Source: Crocinitomicaceae bacterium
Lineage (GTDB): Bacteria > Bacteroidota > Bacteroidia > Flavobacteriales_G > Salibacteraceae
Reading direction: 5' to 3'
Assembly: GCA_002705995.1 (NCBI GenBank)
Contig: PAJI01000013.1
Span: 123,449-172,468, forward strand
DNA: 49,020 nucleotides
Position numbers and translations under genes: made by a program. The notes beneath the pieces are model-generated. The model searched no databases and was not told where the DNA came from. It worked only from the letters and a program-made list of their open reading frames with translations. How positions within the stretch are numbered: position 1 is the stretch's first letter; every line of letters begins with the position of its first letter. Shown here in pieces: positions 30,813-39,822 of this stretch.

Positions 30813-31736
30813 ATGAGCAACTTTAATGCATTCAAGAAATTAGCAAGAACAGCGTCATTTATACTTCCAAGTGGTATTGAAGCTGAGATAAAAGAGCCGA
30901 TGGGCTCACACCAATCTTTGATTACAAAGTCAGATTCTAATAAGAAGAAAAAGGGTATTATGAAAATGCTTCAAGATTCTATTGTTAGGATTGGGGACAA
31001 AACGCACATTGACAATGTATTCTTTAAGAAGCTTTTATCAGAAGATGTAAACTTCTTGTTATTTAGGTTAGGATTACTTTCAAATCCTGATAAAGTTGAA
31101 GAAGGCGAAGTAGAGACACTTCGTTTCAATTACGAATTCCCTGTAAAGGGCGGACGTAAAGTTGTAGAACAAGTTGAAATTGAAATTGACGATGAGAATT
31201 TTCCAATTCAACCTTACTCATGGGTTAAGCCATTGATGATAGCTCAATGGAAAGAGGATAATGAAGTTGATGAATCAATTAAGTTATCTGAAGATCAAGA
31301 ACTAGAAGTCTTTAAAAATGGGTTTATTCCAGTGTATGATTCCTATGAAGAAATGCTAGAAGATCAATATGAGAGGGTATATACTATCTCTGGTGATGAT
31401 ATTGAAAACATTGATGTTGACTGGAAATTGTTAAACATGAAGACTCAAGAAGAAAACGGAAGATTATTGGAGTCAGATGATGTAAACATTAACACCATTT
31501 TGAAAATGAGGAAGCCAACTTATTTAATGGAAACAGAAGGTGGACCAACAAGAACATCATTGCCGATAGATTCAATTCCAAGTCATATTGTAGAAGGTCT
31601 TCGGAAAGATATTCTTAAAACAGAAGCAAATATCAATACAACTTTTGTTGTAGGTAGTAAATCAGATCCTTCACTTCAACAACAGTTGAATCTGATTAGT
31701 ACACCGGCTTTTTTCTTCCGCAGTTTGGGGATATAG
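30813..31736 (+). CDS. tail assembly chaperone (short form), 307 aa
   Basis: The gpG-like tail assembly chaperone, placed between tail tube and tape measure as in all long-tailed phages. It has no catalytic motif; it starts with 'FNAFKKLARTASFILPSGIEAEIKEPMG' and is highly charged. It would coat the tape-measure protein during tail assembly. The frame ends at TAG 31734-31736, but the downstream about 150 bp code in the -1 frame. A slippery heptamer near the end gives a longer fusion, described separately. Confidence 0.75.
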   Translation: MSNFNAFKKLARTASFILPSGIEAEIKEPMGSHQSLITKSDSNKKKKGIMKMLQDSIVRIGDKTHIDNVFFKKLLSEDVNFLLFRLGLLSNPDKVEEGEVETLRFNYEFPVKGGRKVVEQVEIEIDDENFPIQPYSWVKPLMIAQWKEDNEVDESIKLSEDQELEVFKNGFIPVYDSYEEMLEDQYERVYTISGDDIENIDVDWKLLNMKTQEENGRLLESDDVNINTILKMRKPTYLMETEGGPTRTSLPIDSIPSHIVEGLRKDILKTEANINTTFVVGSKSDPSLQQQLNLISTPAFFFRSLGI

Positions 31737-31891
31737 AAGATGTCTTTTTCAATTTGAATTACTCCGGATTAGGTATTTCACTAGACGAAGTTTTGGAGCT
31801 TCCATATTCTGTTATTCTGCATCACATTAACAGAATGACAGAGCAAAAAGAGAGGGAGAACAATGAGATGAGAAAGAATACAGGAAGATAG
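30813..31891 (+). CDS. tail assembly chaperone, -1 frameshift product (359 aa)
   Basis: A U-UUU-UUC slippery heptamer (31709-31715), in the correct phase (GCT TTT TTC in frame 0), precedes the short-form stop. A -1 shift after codon 301 enters the frame starting CTT CCG CAG TTT GGG and runs 58 codons to TAG at 31889-31891, just before the tape-measure ATG at 31892. The extension reads ...ISLDEVLELPYSVILHHINR... with a highly charged tail, coherent protein sequence matching the T half of G-T chaperones. This conserved -1 programmed frameshift is well known in lambda (G/GT) and many other long-tailed phages. The product is 301 + 58 residues. Confidence 0.8.
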
Positions 31892-34414
31892 ATGGTTTTT
31901 GGAGGTGGAAATATAGGGGGGTCAACCTTAATTGGTGCTGGAATTGTATTCACATTGAAAGACATGTTTTCCCGGACTGCGGATAATATAATGCGCAAAT
32001 TCGGAAATCTAGAAGGTGTAACTGATAGAATGGTTACACGAGTGGAACGAAATGCAAAACGTCTTAAAGCAGGATTAACTGCTATGGCTTTAGGAGGGGC
32101 ATTGTTAATGCCCTTTAGCAAAGCCACTCAGACATCTATGGAATTTAATTCTGTAATGTCTGAAGTAATTTCCAAAACACATGAAGGTGCCAAATATGCT
32201 GATCAACTTAAGAATAAGGCAATAGAGTTAGGTAAGGCTACTAAGTTTTCAGCAATGGAAGCTGGACAAGGTATGACCTATCTAGCAATGGCAGGTTTTG
32301 ATGCAGAAGAACAGATGCAAGCTATGCCAGGTTTATTGAGTTTAGCAGCTGCAGGAAATACTGATCTAGCCTTATCTGCTGACATTGTATCAGACACTTT
32401 AACTGCAATGGGGTTGAAGGCAAAAGATACAGGGGATATTGCAGATATCATGGCTTTAGGAGCCAATAGAGCAAACACATCCATTTCATTAATGGGTGAA
32501 ACATTTAAATACGCTACTGCTACAGCAAATCAACTTGGAGTTAGTATGTCTGAACTAACTGCAATGACAGGCATGTTAGGTGACATTGGTTTAAAGGGTT
32601 CTATGGCTGGAACCGCAATTAATCAAATGTTATTGGGCTTAACTCAAATAGGTGGTTCAGAAAAGGCACAAAAAGCTCTTGGTAAATTAGGGTTAACAAT
32701 GTCTGATTTAACCGATTCTAATGGTAATTTAAAGCGTGTAACAGATATCATTCCACTACTTGCAAATAGACTAAAAGGTATAGAGGGCAATGTCACTCAA
32801 ACTAATATCATGCAAGATATTTTTGGTATTAGAGGAGCTAAAGGCTTTGCAGCGTTTACAAAAGAAGGGGCTAAAGATTTCAACGCATTTGTAGAAGAAT
32901 TGAGAAATAGCTCTGGTTCAGCAAATCGTATTGCAGAAGAGATGCTTGATAATTTAGCTGGAGATGTTACAATATTCAAATCTACTTTAGAATCTACAAT
33001 GATTACTATAGGTAGTAAACTTGAACCTATACTACGGCCAGTTGTGAAAATGTTTACAGGTCTGGTTGATTTAGTTGGTAGATTCATTGAAACTCCAATT
33101 GGCAGATTTGTAATGTACCTAGTTGTTGCATTTGGAGCTTTGTTATTAGTTGGCGGAGCTTTGATTTCAGTAGTTGCAGTGTTGGGGATGTTATCTGCTC
33201 AAGCTGCTATCGGTTTTGGTGCAATGGGAATGGCTGAAGTTTCAGCAGCTTTTGCGACCGGAGGTTTAACGGCTGGAATGTCTGCGCTTGGTGTTGCAAT
33301 TTGGACAGCATTAGCTCCATTGTTGCCTTTTATTGCAGCTATAGTAGGTGTGATAGCTGTTGTGGGAGGTGCTGTTGTTGCAGCCAAGAAAGCAAATAAT
33401 GAATTCCAGAAAGTACTTGAAGATAATACCAAAGCTGAAAAAGGATTTAAAGGATTTGTTCAACGTGTTGGAGGAGTATTTGAGGGTATAAAACATATTT
33501 GGAGAAGTGCAACAGAAGAAGGATTTACATTAAGTGACAAAATGCATAGTGCATTAGAAAGTCTTGGTATACTTGATTTTGTTGTAAACCTTGGAACATG
33601 GATTGTAAGGATAAAGAACTTTTTCAGAGGAATCAAAGAGACATTCACAGATGCTTGGGATATGGTGAAAATGTTTGCTAAACAAGCATGGTCTTATTTA
33701 AAACCTTTGATAAATAATGTGTTTGACAAGCTTGGATTCTCATTAGATAAAGCAACTTCCAAAATGGAATATTGGAAGAAAGCAGGTAAAGCAGTTGGTG
33801 TTGCCTTGTTGATTTTCTTAGCTCCTGTGTTTTTGACATTGCTATCTATAGCTATTACATTAACAATTACAATAGGATCTGTTGTTTTAGCGATGTATCT
33901 AATATACAAAGCAGCAATGTTTGTTTGGTCTGGGTTTAAATTTATGTTTAAAAACATCGCTATTGGGTTTCAGCTCGTTTGGGACATTATTAAATCTTTT
34001 TATCAATTCTTCGTTGATATTTGGAACGGTGAAGGAGTTAAAGAAGCAGGCAGTAACCTTGTAAATAATCTATTGAATGGAATCAAAGGAGCTTGGGGTA
34101 AGCTTAAATCAAATTTGATACAATTGGTTTCAGAACTTCCTTTTGGTGATAAAATACTCGGTTCATTAGGTGTTGAAACTGATAATGAGTTGTCTAATGT
34201 TACCAAAACAACAGATCCTGAAGGTGGTCCAATTGAAAAATTGAAGAATGCTACTACAGAGAACAATAATTTAAGATCGGAAAAAACTCAACCGCAATTT
34301 ATTGACCGTACGATAACTAAAGAAAGGTTAGTTAATCAAACTATCTTACTTGATGGAGATCGTATCGCTAAAAAAGTAACAGAGAAGATTCAAGAAGAAG
34401 TAACTAGAGGATAA
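31892..34414 (+). CDS. tape measure protein (TP901-like), 840 aa
   Basis: The tape-measure protein, which sets tail length and escorts DNA. N-terminal 'GGGNIGGSTLIGAGIVFTLKDMFSRTADNIMRKFGNLEGVTDRM' then a TP901-type core: 'MEFNSVMSEVISKTHEGAKYADQLKNKAIELGKATKFSAMEAGQGMTYLAMAGFDAEEQMQAMPGLLSLAAAGNTDLALSADIVSDTLTAMGL' (about 86-180). The centre carries transmembrane-like hydrophobic segments (about 403-490 and 630-670), which insert at injection. The C-terminal about 90 residues are charged. 840 aa is short for a contractile tail, implying a fairly short tail. It starts 0 bp after the frameshift product's stop. Confidence 0.88.
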   Translation: MVFGGGNIGGSTLIGAGIVFTLKDMFSRTADNIMRKFGNLEGVTDRMVTRVERNAKRLKAGLTAMALGGALLMPFSKATQTSMEFNSVMSEVISKTHEGAKYADQLKNKAIELGKATKFSAMEAGQGMTYLAMAGFDAEEQMQAMPGLLSLAAAGNTDLALSADIVSDTLTAMGLKAKDTGDIADIMALGANRANTSISLMGETFKYATATANQLGVSMSELTAMTGMLGDIGLKGSMAGTAINQMLLGLTQIGGSEKAQKALGKLGLTMSDLTDSNGNLKRVTDIIPLLANRLKGIEGNVTQTNIMQDIFGIRGAKGFAAFTKEGAKDFNAFVEELRNSSGSANRIAEEMLDNLAGDVTIFKSTLESTMITIGSKLEPILRPVVKMFTGLVDLVGRFIETPIGRFVMYLVVAFGALLLVGGALISVVAVLGMLSAQAAIGFGAMGMAEVSAAFATGGLTAGMSALGVAIWTALAPLLPFIAAIVGVIAVVGGAVVAAKKANNEFQKVLEDNTKAEKGFKGFVQRVGGVFEGIKHIWRSATEEGFTLSDKMHSALESLGILDFVVNLGTWIVRIKNFFRGIKETFTDAWDMVKMFAKQAWSYLKPLINNVFDKLGFSLDKATSKMEYWKKAGKAVGVALLIFLAPVFLTLLSIAITLTITIGSVVLAMYLIYKAAMFVWSGFKFMFKNIAIGFQLVWDIIKSFYQFFVDIWNGEGVKEAGSNLVNNLLNGIKGAWGKLKSNLIQLVSELPFGDKILGSLGVETDNELSNVTKTTDPEGGPIEKLKNATTENNNLRSEKTQPQFIDRTITKERLVNQTILLDGDRIAKKVTEKIQEEVTRG

Positions 34415-34887
34415 TGGGGTTTAACACTACAAATAATGAACTGATATTAGTTGAATTAACGGAACCATTCGAAAGATTGTTCATTCAATTTGTACCCCAT
34501 AAGATTGAACCTCATCGAACTGCAAATTATGCATCTATTGCTCCTGTAGGGAGAAACAATGCTCTTATGCATTATACAGGAGGGGCTGATACCTTACCAT
34601 TATCGCTTGACTTTTATTCTGATGATGAAAAGCGACAAGATGTAATCAAGAGTGTCAAATGGCTACAGTCTTTAGCTATGAATAATGGCTACTTGAGTCC
34701 AGCACCTAAGGTTAAATTAATCATGGGTGATTTATTTGAATATGAAGTTTGGAGAGTAACTTCAGTTAAAGCATCAATGGAAGCTTTTGATCAAGGTAAT
34801 GGATGGCTTCCAATGAGAGCATCGGTACAACTACAGTTACAATTAGTAACAGATTTCAATTTAGAATTTGAAGATGTTAGAAGATGA
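34414..34887 (+). CDS. CIS-tube-like baseplate/tail protein, 157 aa
   Basis: Resembles the 'contractile injection system tube' N-terminal domain seen in afp7/Pvc7-like proteins: 'FIQFVPHKIEPHRTANYASIAPVGRNNALMHYTGGADTLPLSLDFYSDDE' (about 24-73) with the typical P-x-E/K, A-N-Y, G-R, and Y-T-G-G segments. It likely joins the tail tube to the baseplate hub. It overlaps the tape-measure stop by 1 bp and the LysM-type gene by 4 bp. Confidence 0.75.
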   Translation: MGFNTTNNELILVELTEPFERLFIQFVPHKIEPHRTANYASIAPVGRNNALMHYTGGADTLPLSLDFYSDDEKRQDVIKSVKWLQSLAMNNGYLSPAPKVKLIMGDLFEYEVWRVTSVKASMEAFDQGNGWLPMRASVQLQLQLVTDFNLEFEDVRR

Positions 34888-35198
34888 GTGTAAAGGTCAG
34901 ACAACATGAGCTATATTATGACGCTGAATTGATTCAGTTACCAGATGGTGAATTTATTCTGGAACGAGTGCCAATTGAATATGAAAATAGTATTAATGAT
35001 CGTTACCACTCTGTTAAAATAGAAGATTCACTTGATCATATATCATGGAGTTATTACAAAGAACTTGTCGATAAATCAGAATATTATTGGTGGGTTATTG
35101 CTGAAGTTAATGACATTGAAAATCCTTTTGATTTGACTGACTACATAGGTCAGAAAATATTAATTCCAGACATTCTAAAAATCATCATACAACGTTAA
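34884..35198 (+). CDS. LysM-type baseplate protein, 104 aa
   Basis: Shows the phage baseplate LysM/gp53 pattern: 'DSLDHISWSYYKELVDKSEYYWWVIAEVNDIENPFDLTDYIGQKILIPDI' (about 48-98), with the W-W-V-I-A-x-V-N and (I/L)-x-I-P-D elements. It supports baseplate assembly rather than cell-wall lysis. Overlaps its neighbours by 4 bp and 1 bp. Confidence 0.75.
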   Translation: MSVKVRQHELYYDAELIQLPDGEFILERVPIEYENSINDRYHSVKIEDSLDHISWSYYKELVDKSEYYWWVIAEVNDIENPFDLTDYIGQKILIPDILKIIIQR

Positions 35199-36373
35199 TG
35201 GCATCTCCTTTTTACAGAATAGAAACAGAATCAGGTATTGATATTACTGACTTAGTAGATAGTATAGATTTTGATGATTCGTCAGAGAAGGATAACATGA
35301 TGAGTATTCCTTTAAAGGGAATTTCAAAGGATGAATTCAGTAAAGAAGATTATCAAAAAGGAAAAGAGATCACCTTCTATTTTGGTTATTTATCTGGAAA
35401 ACGATCAAGAACAAGAAGAGTAGTTATAGATTCAAGGTCATTTTCATACGTAGGTGAAAATTCAGTCACTTTAAAATGCAGAGATCATGGATCGCTCTTG
35501 AAGAAAAATACTTCTTCTAAAGTATTTAAGGAAAAGACAATTAGTCAAATTGTTAAGTTAATTGCAGATGATTATGGGTTTGATTCTGAGATTGATGAAA
35601 CACAAAAGGTTTATGATAGTCTAAGTGTAGGTAACAAAGATTACTACAGCTTTTTGTGTGATTTAGCTCTTAAGGCCTCAACTGATACAAAAGCAATTCA
35701 ATTCAAGCTTGTTGACAATAAAATATTCTTTACGTCTAGAGATATCAGTAAAGAACCAATCAAAACATTTACATACCAGAGTGACGGGTTTGTATCATTT
35801 AAAATTGACGAAAAATCAGATGATGATTCATCAGGAGTGTCGGTAACCTCTTCAAATATTGATGATTCAACTGGTGAAACTATTTCTTCATCAAGTGAAG
35901 ACTCCGGAAATGAGGTTTCAACAGGTAAATACAAAATGTCTTATGATGTGGATGGAAAAGGAAAAAAGATAGTTGATAAGGCAGTTGAAGTTGGAAAAAA
36001 AATCATTGTATCAGGAAATGATAAATCTGAATTGAAATCAGCAGTATCAAAAACAAATAAAGATGCAGAACTAGATTCAGAAAATGGAACTATGGAAGTT
36101 CCTGGTGATCCATATTTAGAACCAGATGAGATTATCACATTATCAAACTTATCAGATATACATTCCGGAAACTGGAGAATCAAATCTGTTAGGCATACAA
36201 TACAAGGAGGTGGTTATTTGAGCGTGATTACAGTATCTCGAAATGGTAGCAAAGTAGAAAGTGGTAATAGTAGAGTAAACACTACGGTTAATGATAATAT
36301 TGGTCCAGATGATACCGATCAATCTAAAGAATTAAAAACACATGTATACAATGTGAATGGAGTGGAACAATAA
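35198..36373 (+). CDS. baseplate hub protein (gpD / T4 gp27-like), 391 aa
   Basis: Late-control-D-like hub protein: N-terminal 'YRIETESGIDITDLVDSIDFDDSSEKDNMMSIPLKG' , then 'GKEITFYFGYLSGKRSRTRRVVIDSRSFSYVGENSVTLKCRDHGSLLKKNTSSKVFKEKTISQIVKLIADDYGFD' (about 57-130), matching gp27/VgrG-type hub barrels. A low-complexity serine/aspartate stretch (about 205-245) is unusual. The C-terminal part is beta-rich with 'GDPYLEPDEIITLSNLSDIHSGNWRIKSVRHTIQGGGYLSVI', typical of hub proteins. It would hold the spike. Confidence 0.82.
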   Translation: MASPFYRIETESGIDITDLVDSIDFDDSSEKDNMMSIPLKGISKDEFSKEDYQKGKEITFYFGYLSGKRSRTRRVVIDSRSFSYVGENSVTLKCRDHGSLLKKNTSSKVFKEKTISQIVKLIADDYGFDSEIDETQKVYDSLSVGNKDYYSFLCDLALKASTDTKAIQFKLVDNKIFFTSRDISKEPIKTFTYQSDGFVSFKIDEKSDDDSSGVSVTSSNIDDSTGETISSSSEDSGNEVSTGKYKMSYDVDGKGKKIVDKAVEVGKKIIVSGNDKSELKSAVSKTNKDAELDSENGTMEVPGDPYLEPDEIITLSNLSDIHSGNWRIKSVRHTIQGGGYLSVITVSRNGSKVESGNSRVNTTVNDNIGPDDTDQSKELKTHVYNVNGVEQ

Positions 36374-37089
36374 TGAATTTTATCAAATTTTTCAATGAAT
36401 TCACAAGACGAGGACTCGAATATTTTGGGTTATACTACTCGAAGTATAGGGGGGTTGTTACATCTGTAGATGATCCAGAATCAAGAGGTAGACTTAAGGT
36501 AAATTGTCCATCAGTATTTGGAGATTCAGAAAGTGATTGGTGTTTACCGTGTGGAATGTTTTCAGGAAATAACATAGGCGCATGGGCTTTACCACAAAAG
36601 GGTGACATGGTATGGATAGAATTTGAAGCAGGAAATGTAAATCATGCTATTTGGTCATATGGATGGCATACTAAAACATCTACACCTCAAGAATCATTAA
36701 AAACTAATTATCACATTAAAACATCTGGTGGTCATTCAATTCTAGTTAATGATGTAGATGGTATAATTCAAATAAAAATTGAGGGAGGTAAAACTTTTAC
36801 TATAGACGAAAAAACCATAGTTCACGGTAACGGCAATGAGCCGGCTGTTCTTGGAAATAAAAATGAAGATGCTTTGAACTTACTTAGTACACAAGTATCT
36901 CAAATATATACGTCAATTATGACTTTTTGTGCAGCTCAATCAGCTGCTTCATCATCAGGTGTACTAAATCCTCTCAATGCTGGTTACACAAGTTTGAATA
37001 CTTCATTAACTACTTATAGTAATGCTTTCACAACAGAAAAAGACACCACCATTTCAGCAACCAAAAGCGAGATTGTAAAGCTTGATTAA
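36373..37089 (+). CDS. baseplate spike protein (gpV/gp5-like OB-fold), 238 aa
   Basis: An OB-fold at residues about 25-105 ('YRGVVTSVDDPESRGRLKVNCPSVFGDSESDWCLPCGMFSGNNIGAWALPQKGDMVWIEFEAG') marks it as a gp5/VgrG/gpV-type spike. It is followed by short beta-helix-like segments ('KTSGGHSILVNDVDGIIQIKIEGGKTFTIDEKTIVHGNG') that form the needle, and a C-terminal serine/threonine-rich helix. No lysozyme domain is inserted. It overlaps the hub stop by 1 bp. Confidence 0.85.
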   Translation: MNFIKFFNEFTRRGLEYFGLYYSKYRGVVTSVDDPESRGRLKVNCPSVFGDSESDWCLPCGMFSGNNIGAWALPQKGDMVWIEFEAGNVNHAIWSYGWHTKTSTPQESLKTNYHIKTSGGHSILVNDVDGIIQIKIEGGKTFTIDEKTIVHGNGNEPAVLGNKNEDALNLLSTQVSQIYTSIMTFCAAQSAASSSGVLNPLNAGYTSLNTSLTTYSNAFTTEKDTTISATKSEIVKLD

Positions 37090-37096
37090 ACCCTTT

Positions 37097-37122
37097 AATT
37101 TATTGGTAATAACCAGTAAATT
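37097..37122 (+). promoter_or_regulatory. 11-bp hairpin directly before the gp25 start
   Basis: AATTTATTGGT (37097-37107) pairs with ACCAGTAAATT (37112-37122, one G-U) around AATA, 2 nt before ATG 37125. One of the repeated start-proximal hairpins of the late operon, likely to gate translation. Confidence 0.6.
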
Positions 37123-37124
37123 TT

Positions 37125-37514
37125 ATGAAGGGAATTGATTATTTCTTTGGAGTCAGTTATCTATATCCGAGAGAATTTAATGAAGACGGAAGTATTGCGT
37201 TAGCTGGTGGACTGGAGTCTGTAAATCAAAGTATATACAGTAGGTTAATAACTCCAAAAGGTTCAAGGTTTATGAGTAGGGAGTATGGAAGTTATCTTCA
37301 TTTACTTGCCTTTGAACCAAATGATGCTGTGTTACATGGATTGTTGAAATATTTCATTCCAGAAGCATTGTCAGGTGAGAAAAGAATCAGGTTCAGATCA
37401 GTTGACATTGTTAATTCTTCTGAAAATCAAGTTGATTGTTATGTGAATTATACACTGAGATCAACTCAAGAACAAGGAACACTAATTTATCCATTTTATA
37501 AAGGAGATCAATGA
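37125..37514 (+). CDS. baseplate wedge protein gp25/gpW-like, 129 aa
   Basis: Clear gp25-like pattern: 'LESVNQSIYSRLITPKGSRFMSREYGSYLHLLAFEPND' (about 30-67), with the I-x-x-R-L-x-T-P-x-G-x-R-(F/L) and E-(Y/F)-G motifs. It forms the baseplate wedge. It overlaps the J gene by 4 bp. Confidence 0.9.
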   Translation: MKGIDYFFGVSYLYPREFNEDGSIALAGGLESVNQSIYSRLITPKGSRFMSREYGSYLHLLAFEPNDAVLHGLLKYFIPEALSGEKRIRFRSVDIVNSSENQVDCYVNYTLRSTQEQGTLIYPFYKGDQ

Positions 37515-39148
37515 GTTGGGTAGGTTATAAAGTTAGAAGTGCACAACAGATTTTTGAAAATCTTAAATCAAAAATATCAAATCCAACTTCAGGATTACCG
37601 GAAGTAACAGATTATACTGAAAGCAATTCATTAATTAAGGAGTTGTTAATATGGTCTGGAATAGCTGAACACCTCAACTATTACATAGATTTCAAGGCAA
37701 GGGAGACATTTCTTATTCATCAAAAACTTTATAAGAATGCTTGGGCCAAGGCTCAGGAATATGACTATAGAATTAAAGGAGTTTCAGCAGCATCCGGAGA
37801 AGTACGATTCTTTATTAATCAATCTTCACTTGTTGATATTACAATACCATATGGTACTGAATTAGAATCTGATTTAGGTGAAATTGTACTTACAATTGAG
37901 TCATGCATTATTTATGCGGGGGAATTATATGCAGACTGTAGAGTAAAACAATGGGTCAAAAAATCAAATGAGGTTATAGGACAAAGTGATGGTACTGCTA
38001 ATCAAAGTTTTGTAATAGCTTCAAATGTTGTTGATCAATCTATCAGTCTTAGTGCTGGTTCAATACCATACGAAACTGTTGAAAGTTTTGTTTTTTCTGA
38101 TTCTGATGATTATCACTTTAGGTCCACACTAAATATTGATAGAGATATTATTGTTGAGTTGGGAGACGGCATTAATGGTAAAATACCACAAAGCGGTGAT
38201 GATATTACAGTTGATTACTATGTAAGCAATGGTGAAAATATTGGAATAGGGAGAATTAACAAAATAAATACAAGCCCTACTCTACCAACCGGAATTGAAA
38301 TATCGGTATCTAATATTTATGAAATAACAGGCGGAGGTGATAGGGAAGGTTTAACAGATATTCAAGCTAATATACCAAAGCAAAATAGAACCAATAATAG
38401 AGCTGTTTCAGATCAAGATTACATTGATATAGCAGAATTATATACCGGTGTTGAGTTAGCAGGTATTGGTGATAAATGTGGTAAAACATTCAAACTGTAC
38501 ATTTATCCTGAAGGAGGTGGAATAGCATCTCAAACACTTCGTGATGAAGTATATAACTACTTTGATGATAAGAGAATGAATACAAGTAAACTTGTTGTTT
38601 ATTCTGCTGGAGAGGTAATTGTACAATACAATGTTGATGTAGTTGTACTCAATAATTTTAATCAAACAGCAACTGAAAACAATGTGATTAGTGCATTACT
38701 GGACTACCATTCAGAAATAAGAAAGGTAGGAGGTGTACTAAGACAAGGCAATATTTACCAATTAATTGAAAGTGTTACTGGTGTAGATTATTGCATAATT
38801 AATGAAATAATTGCTATTCCATCACCTATACCTTATGATTCAAGTACACCAGATATTAGCTGGGATGTTCAAATTGATTCTAGTATTATTTCATCTACTT
38901 GGAAAATCAAATTTGATTCTACTACAGGATTCAAAGTGTTTACTGGTACCCAATTTATTGGTTCTTTCCAAGTTGGAGATGTTGTTGAAAAACATGGTTT
39001 GACTTTTTCAATTCTTCAAAATTATCAATCTGGAAACACATGGACTTTCAATACTTATGAAGTGTCTACAGGTTTAGAGTTGGATGAACCTTCGGTATTG
39101 AATACAAATACAGCTTCAATAACTCTAAATATGTCAGGAGGTATATAG
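37511..39148 (+). CDS. baseplate J-like protein, 545 aa
   Basis: The baseplate J / gp6-like wedge protein, in the fixed order after gp25. It has the pattern 'YDYRIKGVSAASGEVRFFINQSSLVDITIPYGTELESDLGEIVLT' (about 85-129) and the conserved 'GITDIQANIPKQNRTNNRAVSDQDYIDIAE...GVELAGIGDKCGKTFKLYIYPEGGG' type region (about 280-340) seen here as 'REGLTDIQANIPKQNRTNNRAVSDQDY'. The C-terminal about 130 residues form an additional beta domain of uncertain role. It overlaps gpI by 1 bp. Confidence 0.87.
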   Translation: MSWVGYKVRSAQQIFENLKSKISNPTSGLPEVTDYTESNSLIKELLIWSGIAEHLNYYIDFKARETFLIHQKLYKNAWAKAQEYDYRIKGVSAASGEVRFFINQSSLVDITIPYGTELESDLGEIVLTIESCIIYAGELYADCRVKQWVKKSNEVIGQSDGTANQSFVIASNVVDQSISLSAGSIPYETVESFVFSDSDDYHFRSTLNIDRDIIVELGDGINGKIPQSGDDITVDYYVSNGENIGIGRINKINTSPTLPTGIEISVSNIYEITGGGDREGLTDIQANIPKQNRTNNRAVSDQDYIDIAELYTGVELAGIGDKCGKTFKLYIYPEGGGIASQTLRDEVYNYFDDKRMNTSKLVVYSAGEVIVQYNVDVVVLNNFNQTATENNVISALLDYHSEIRKVGGVLRQGNIYQLIESVTGVDYCIINEIIAIPSPIPYDSSTPDISWDVQIDSSIISSTWKIKFDSTTGFKVFTGTQFIGSFQVGDVVEKHGLTFSILQNYQSGNTWTFNTYEVSTGLELDEPSVLNTNTASITLNMSGGI

Positions 39149-39822
39149 TGGGGATATTGAAAGATAAAATATTCAGCTTTTTTGATTACAGGGATGATGT
39201 AGAGGATCTGTATCCGGTAGATGGTAAAGGTTTTGAGCAACGATTTCAGGAGTTAATAGCAGGTGAAATTGATGATAACGAAGTTGATTCAATTGACAAT
39301 TTCAATGATAACTTAATTATCCCTGAACAAATGATAAACTCATACTTGATAGATAAACAAGTAGAGAAAGGTATTGATATTGGAATTTCAAATGATGATG
39401 ATGTCAATAGAAAACTAATACGATACTCCCAAAGTATCATAAGCATCAAGGGAACTAAAAAAAGCTATAAGGTACTATTTAAGCTATTGGGATTAGAATG
39501 CGATATCATAGAACATAATATTGTTTCAGGTTTTGATTCTGGCAATTTAGACAACCCGTTACGAAGATTTGATAGTAAATGTGCTAGTTGTAGCGATTAC
39601 ACGGTAATTATTTATTCTACTAAAACACCTCAACTGGAAAGAGCTGTAAATAAAATAATTGATTTCTGTGAACCAATTGATGCAAAACTTAGAGAGCTTA
39701 TATTCTCAAGTTCAGGTCTGCAAACTGGTGGAATAAATTCAAATCTTCAAAACTTCCCAACTGTACATTTAGGAGGAAATAACACTGTAAATATTAGTGC
39801 AACACTTCAAACTGGTAATTAA
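39148..39822 (+). CDS. gpI-like tail protein, 224 aa (GTG start)
   Basis: By order (after J, before fibres) and sequence ('DRIMNS'-type segment here as 'EQMINSYLIDKQVEKGIDIGISNDDDVNRKLIRYSQSIISIKGTKKSYKVLFKLLGLECDIIE', about 58-120) it is the P2-gpI-like tail protein linking the baseplate to fibres. It begins at GTG directly on the J stop. The last about 40 residues are a low-complexity asparagine/glycine tail (NSNLQNFPTVHLGGNNTVN) that may bind the fibre protein. Confidence 0.7.
   Translation: MGILKDKIFSFFDYRDDVEDLYPVDGKGFEQRFQELIAGEIDDNEVDSIDNFNDNLIIPEQMINSYLIDKQVEKGIDIGISNDDDVNRKLIRYSQSIISIKGTKKSYKVLFKLLGLECDIIEHNIVSGFDSGNLDNPLRRFDSKCASCSDYTVIIYSTKTPQLERAVNKIIDFCEPIDAKLRELIFSSSGLQTGGINSNLQNFPTVHLGGNNTVNISATLQTGN

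Noticed and set aside
33199-34266. Several minus-strand ORFs of 60-90 aa opposite the tape-measure gene
   Set aside because: They mirror the alanine/glycine-rich tape-measure coding strand and have no start context; they are antisense shadows.
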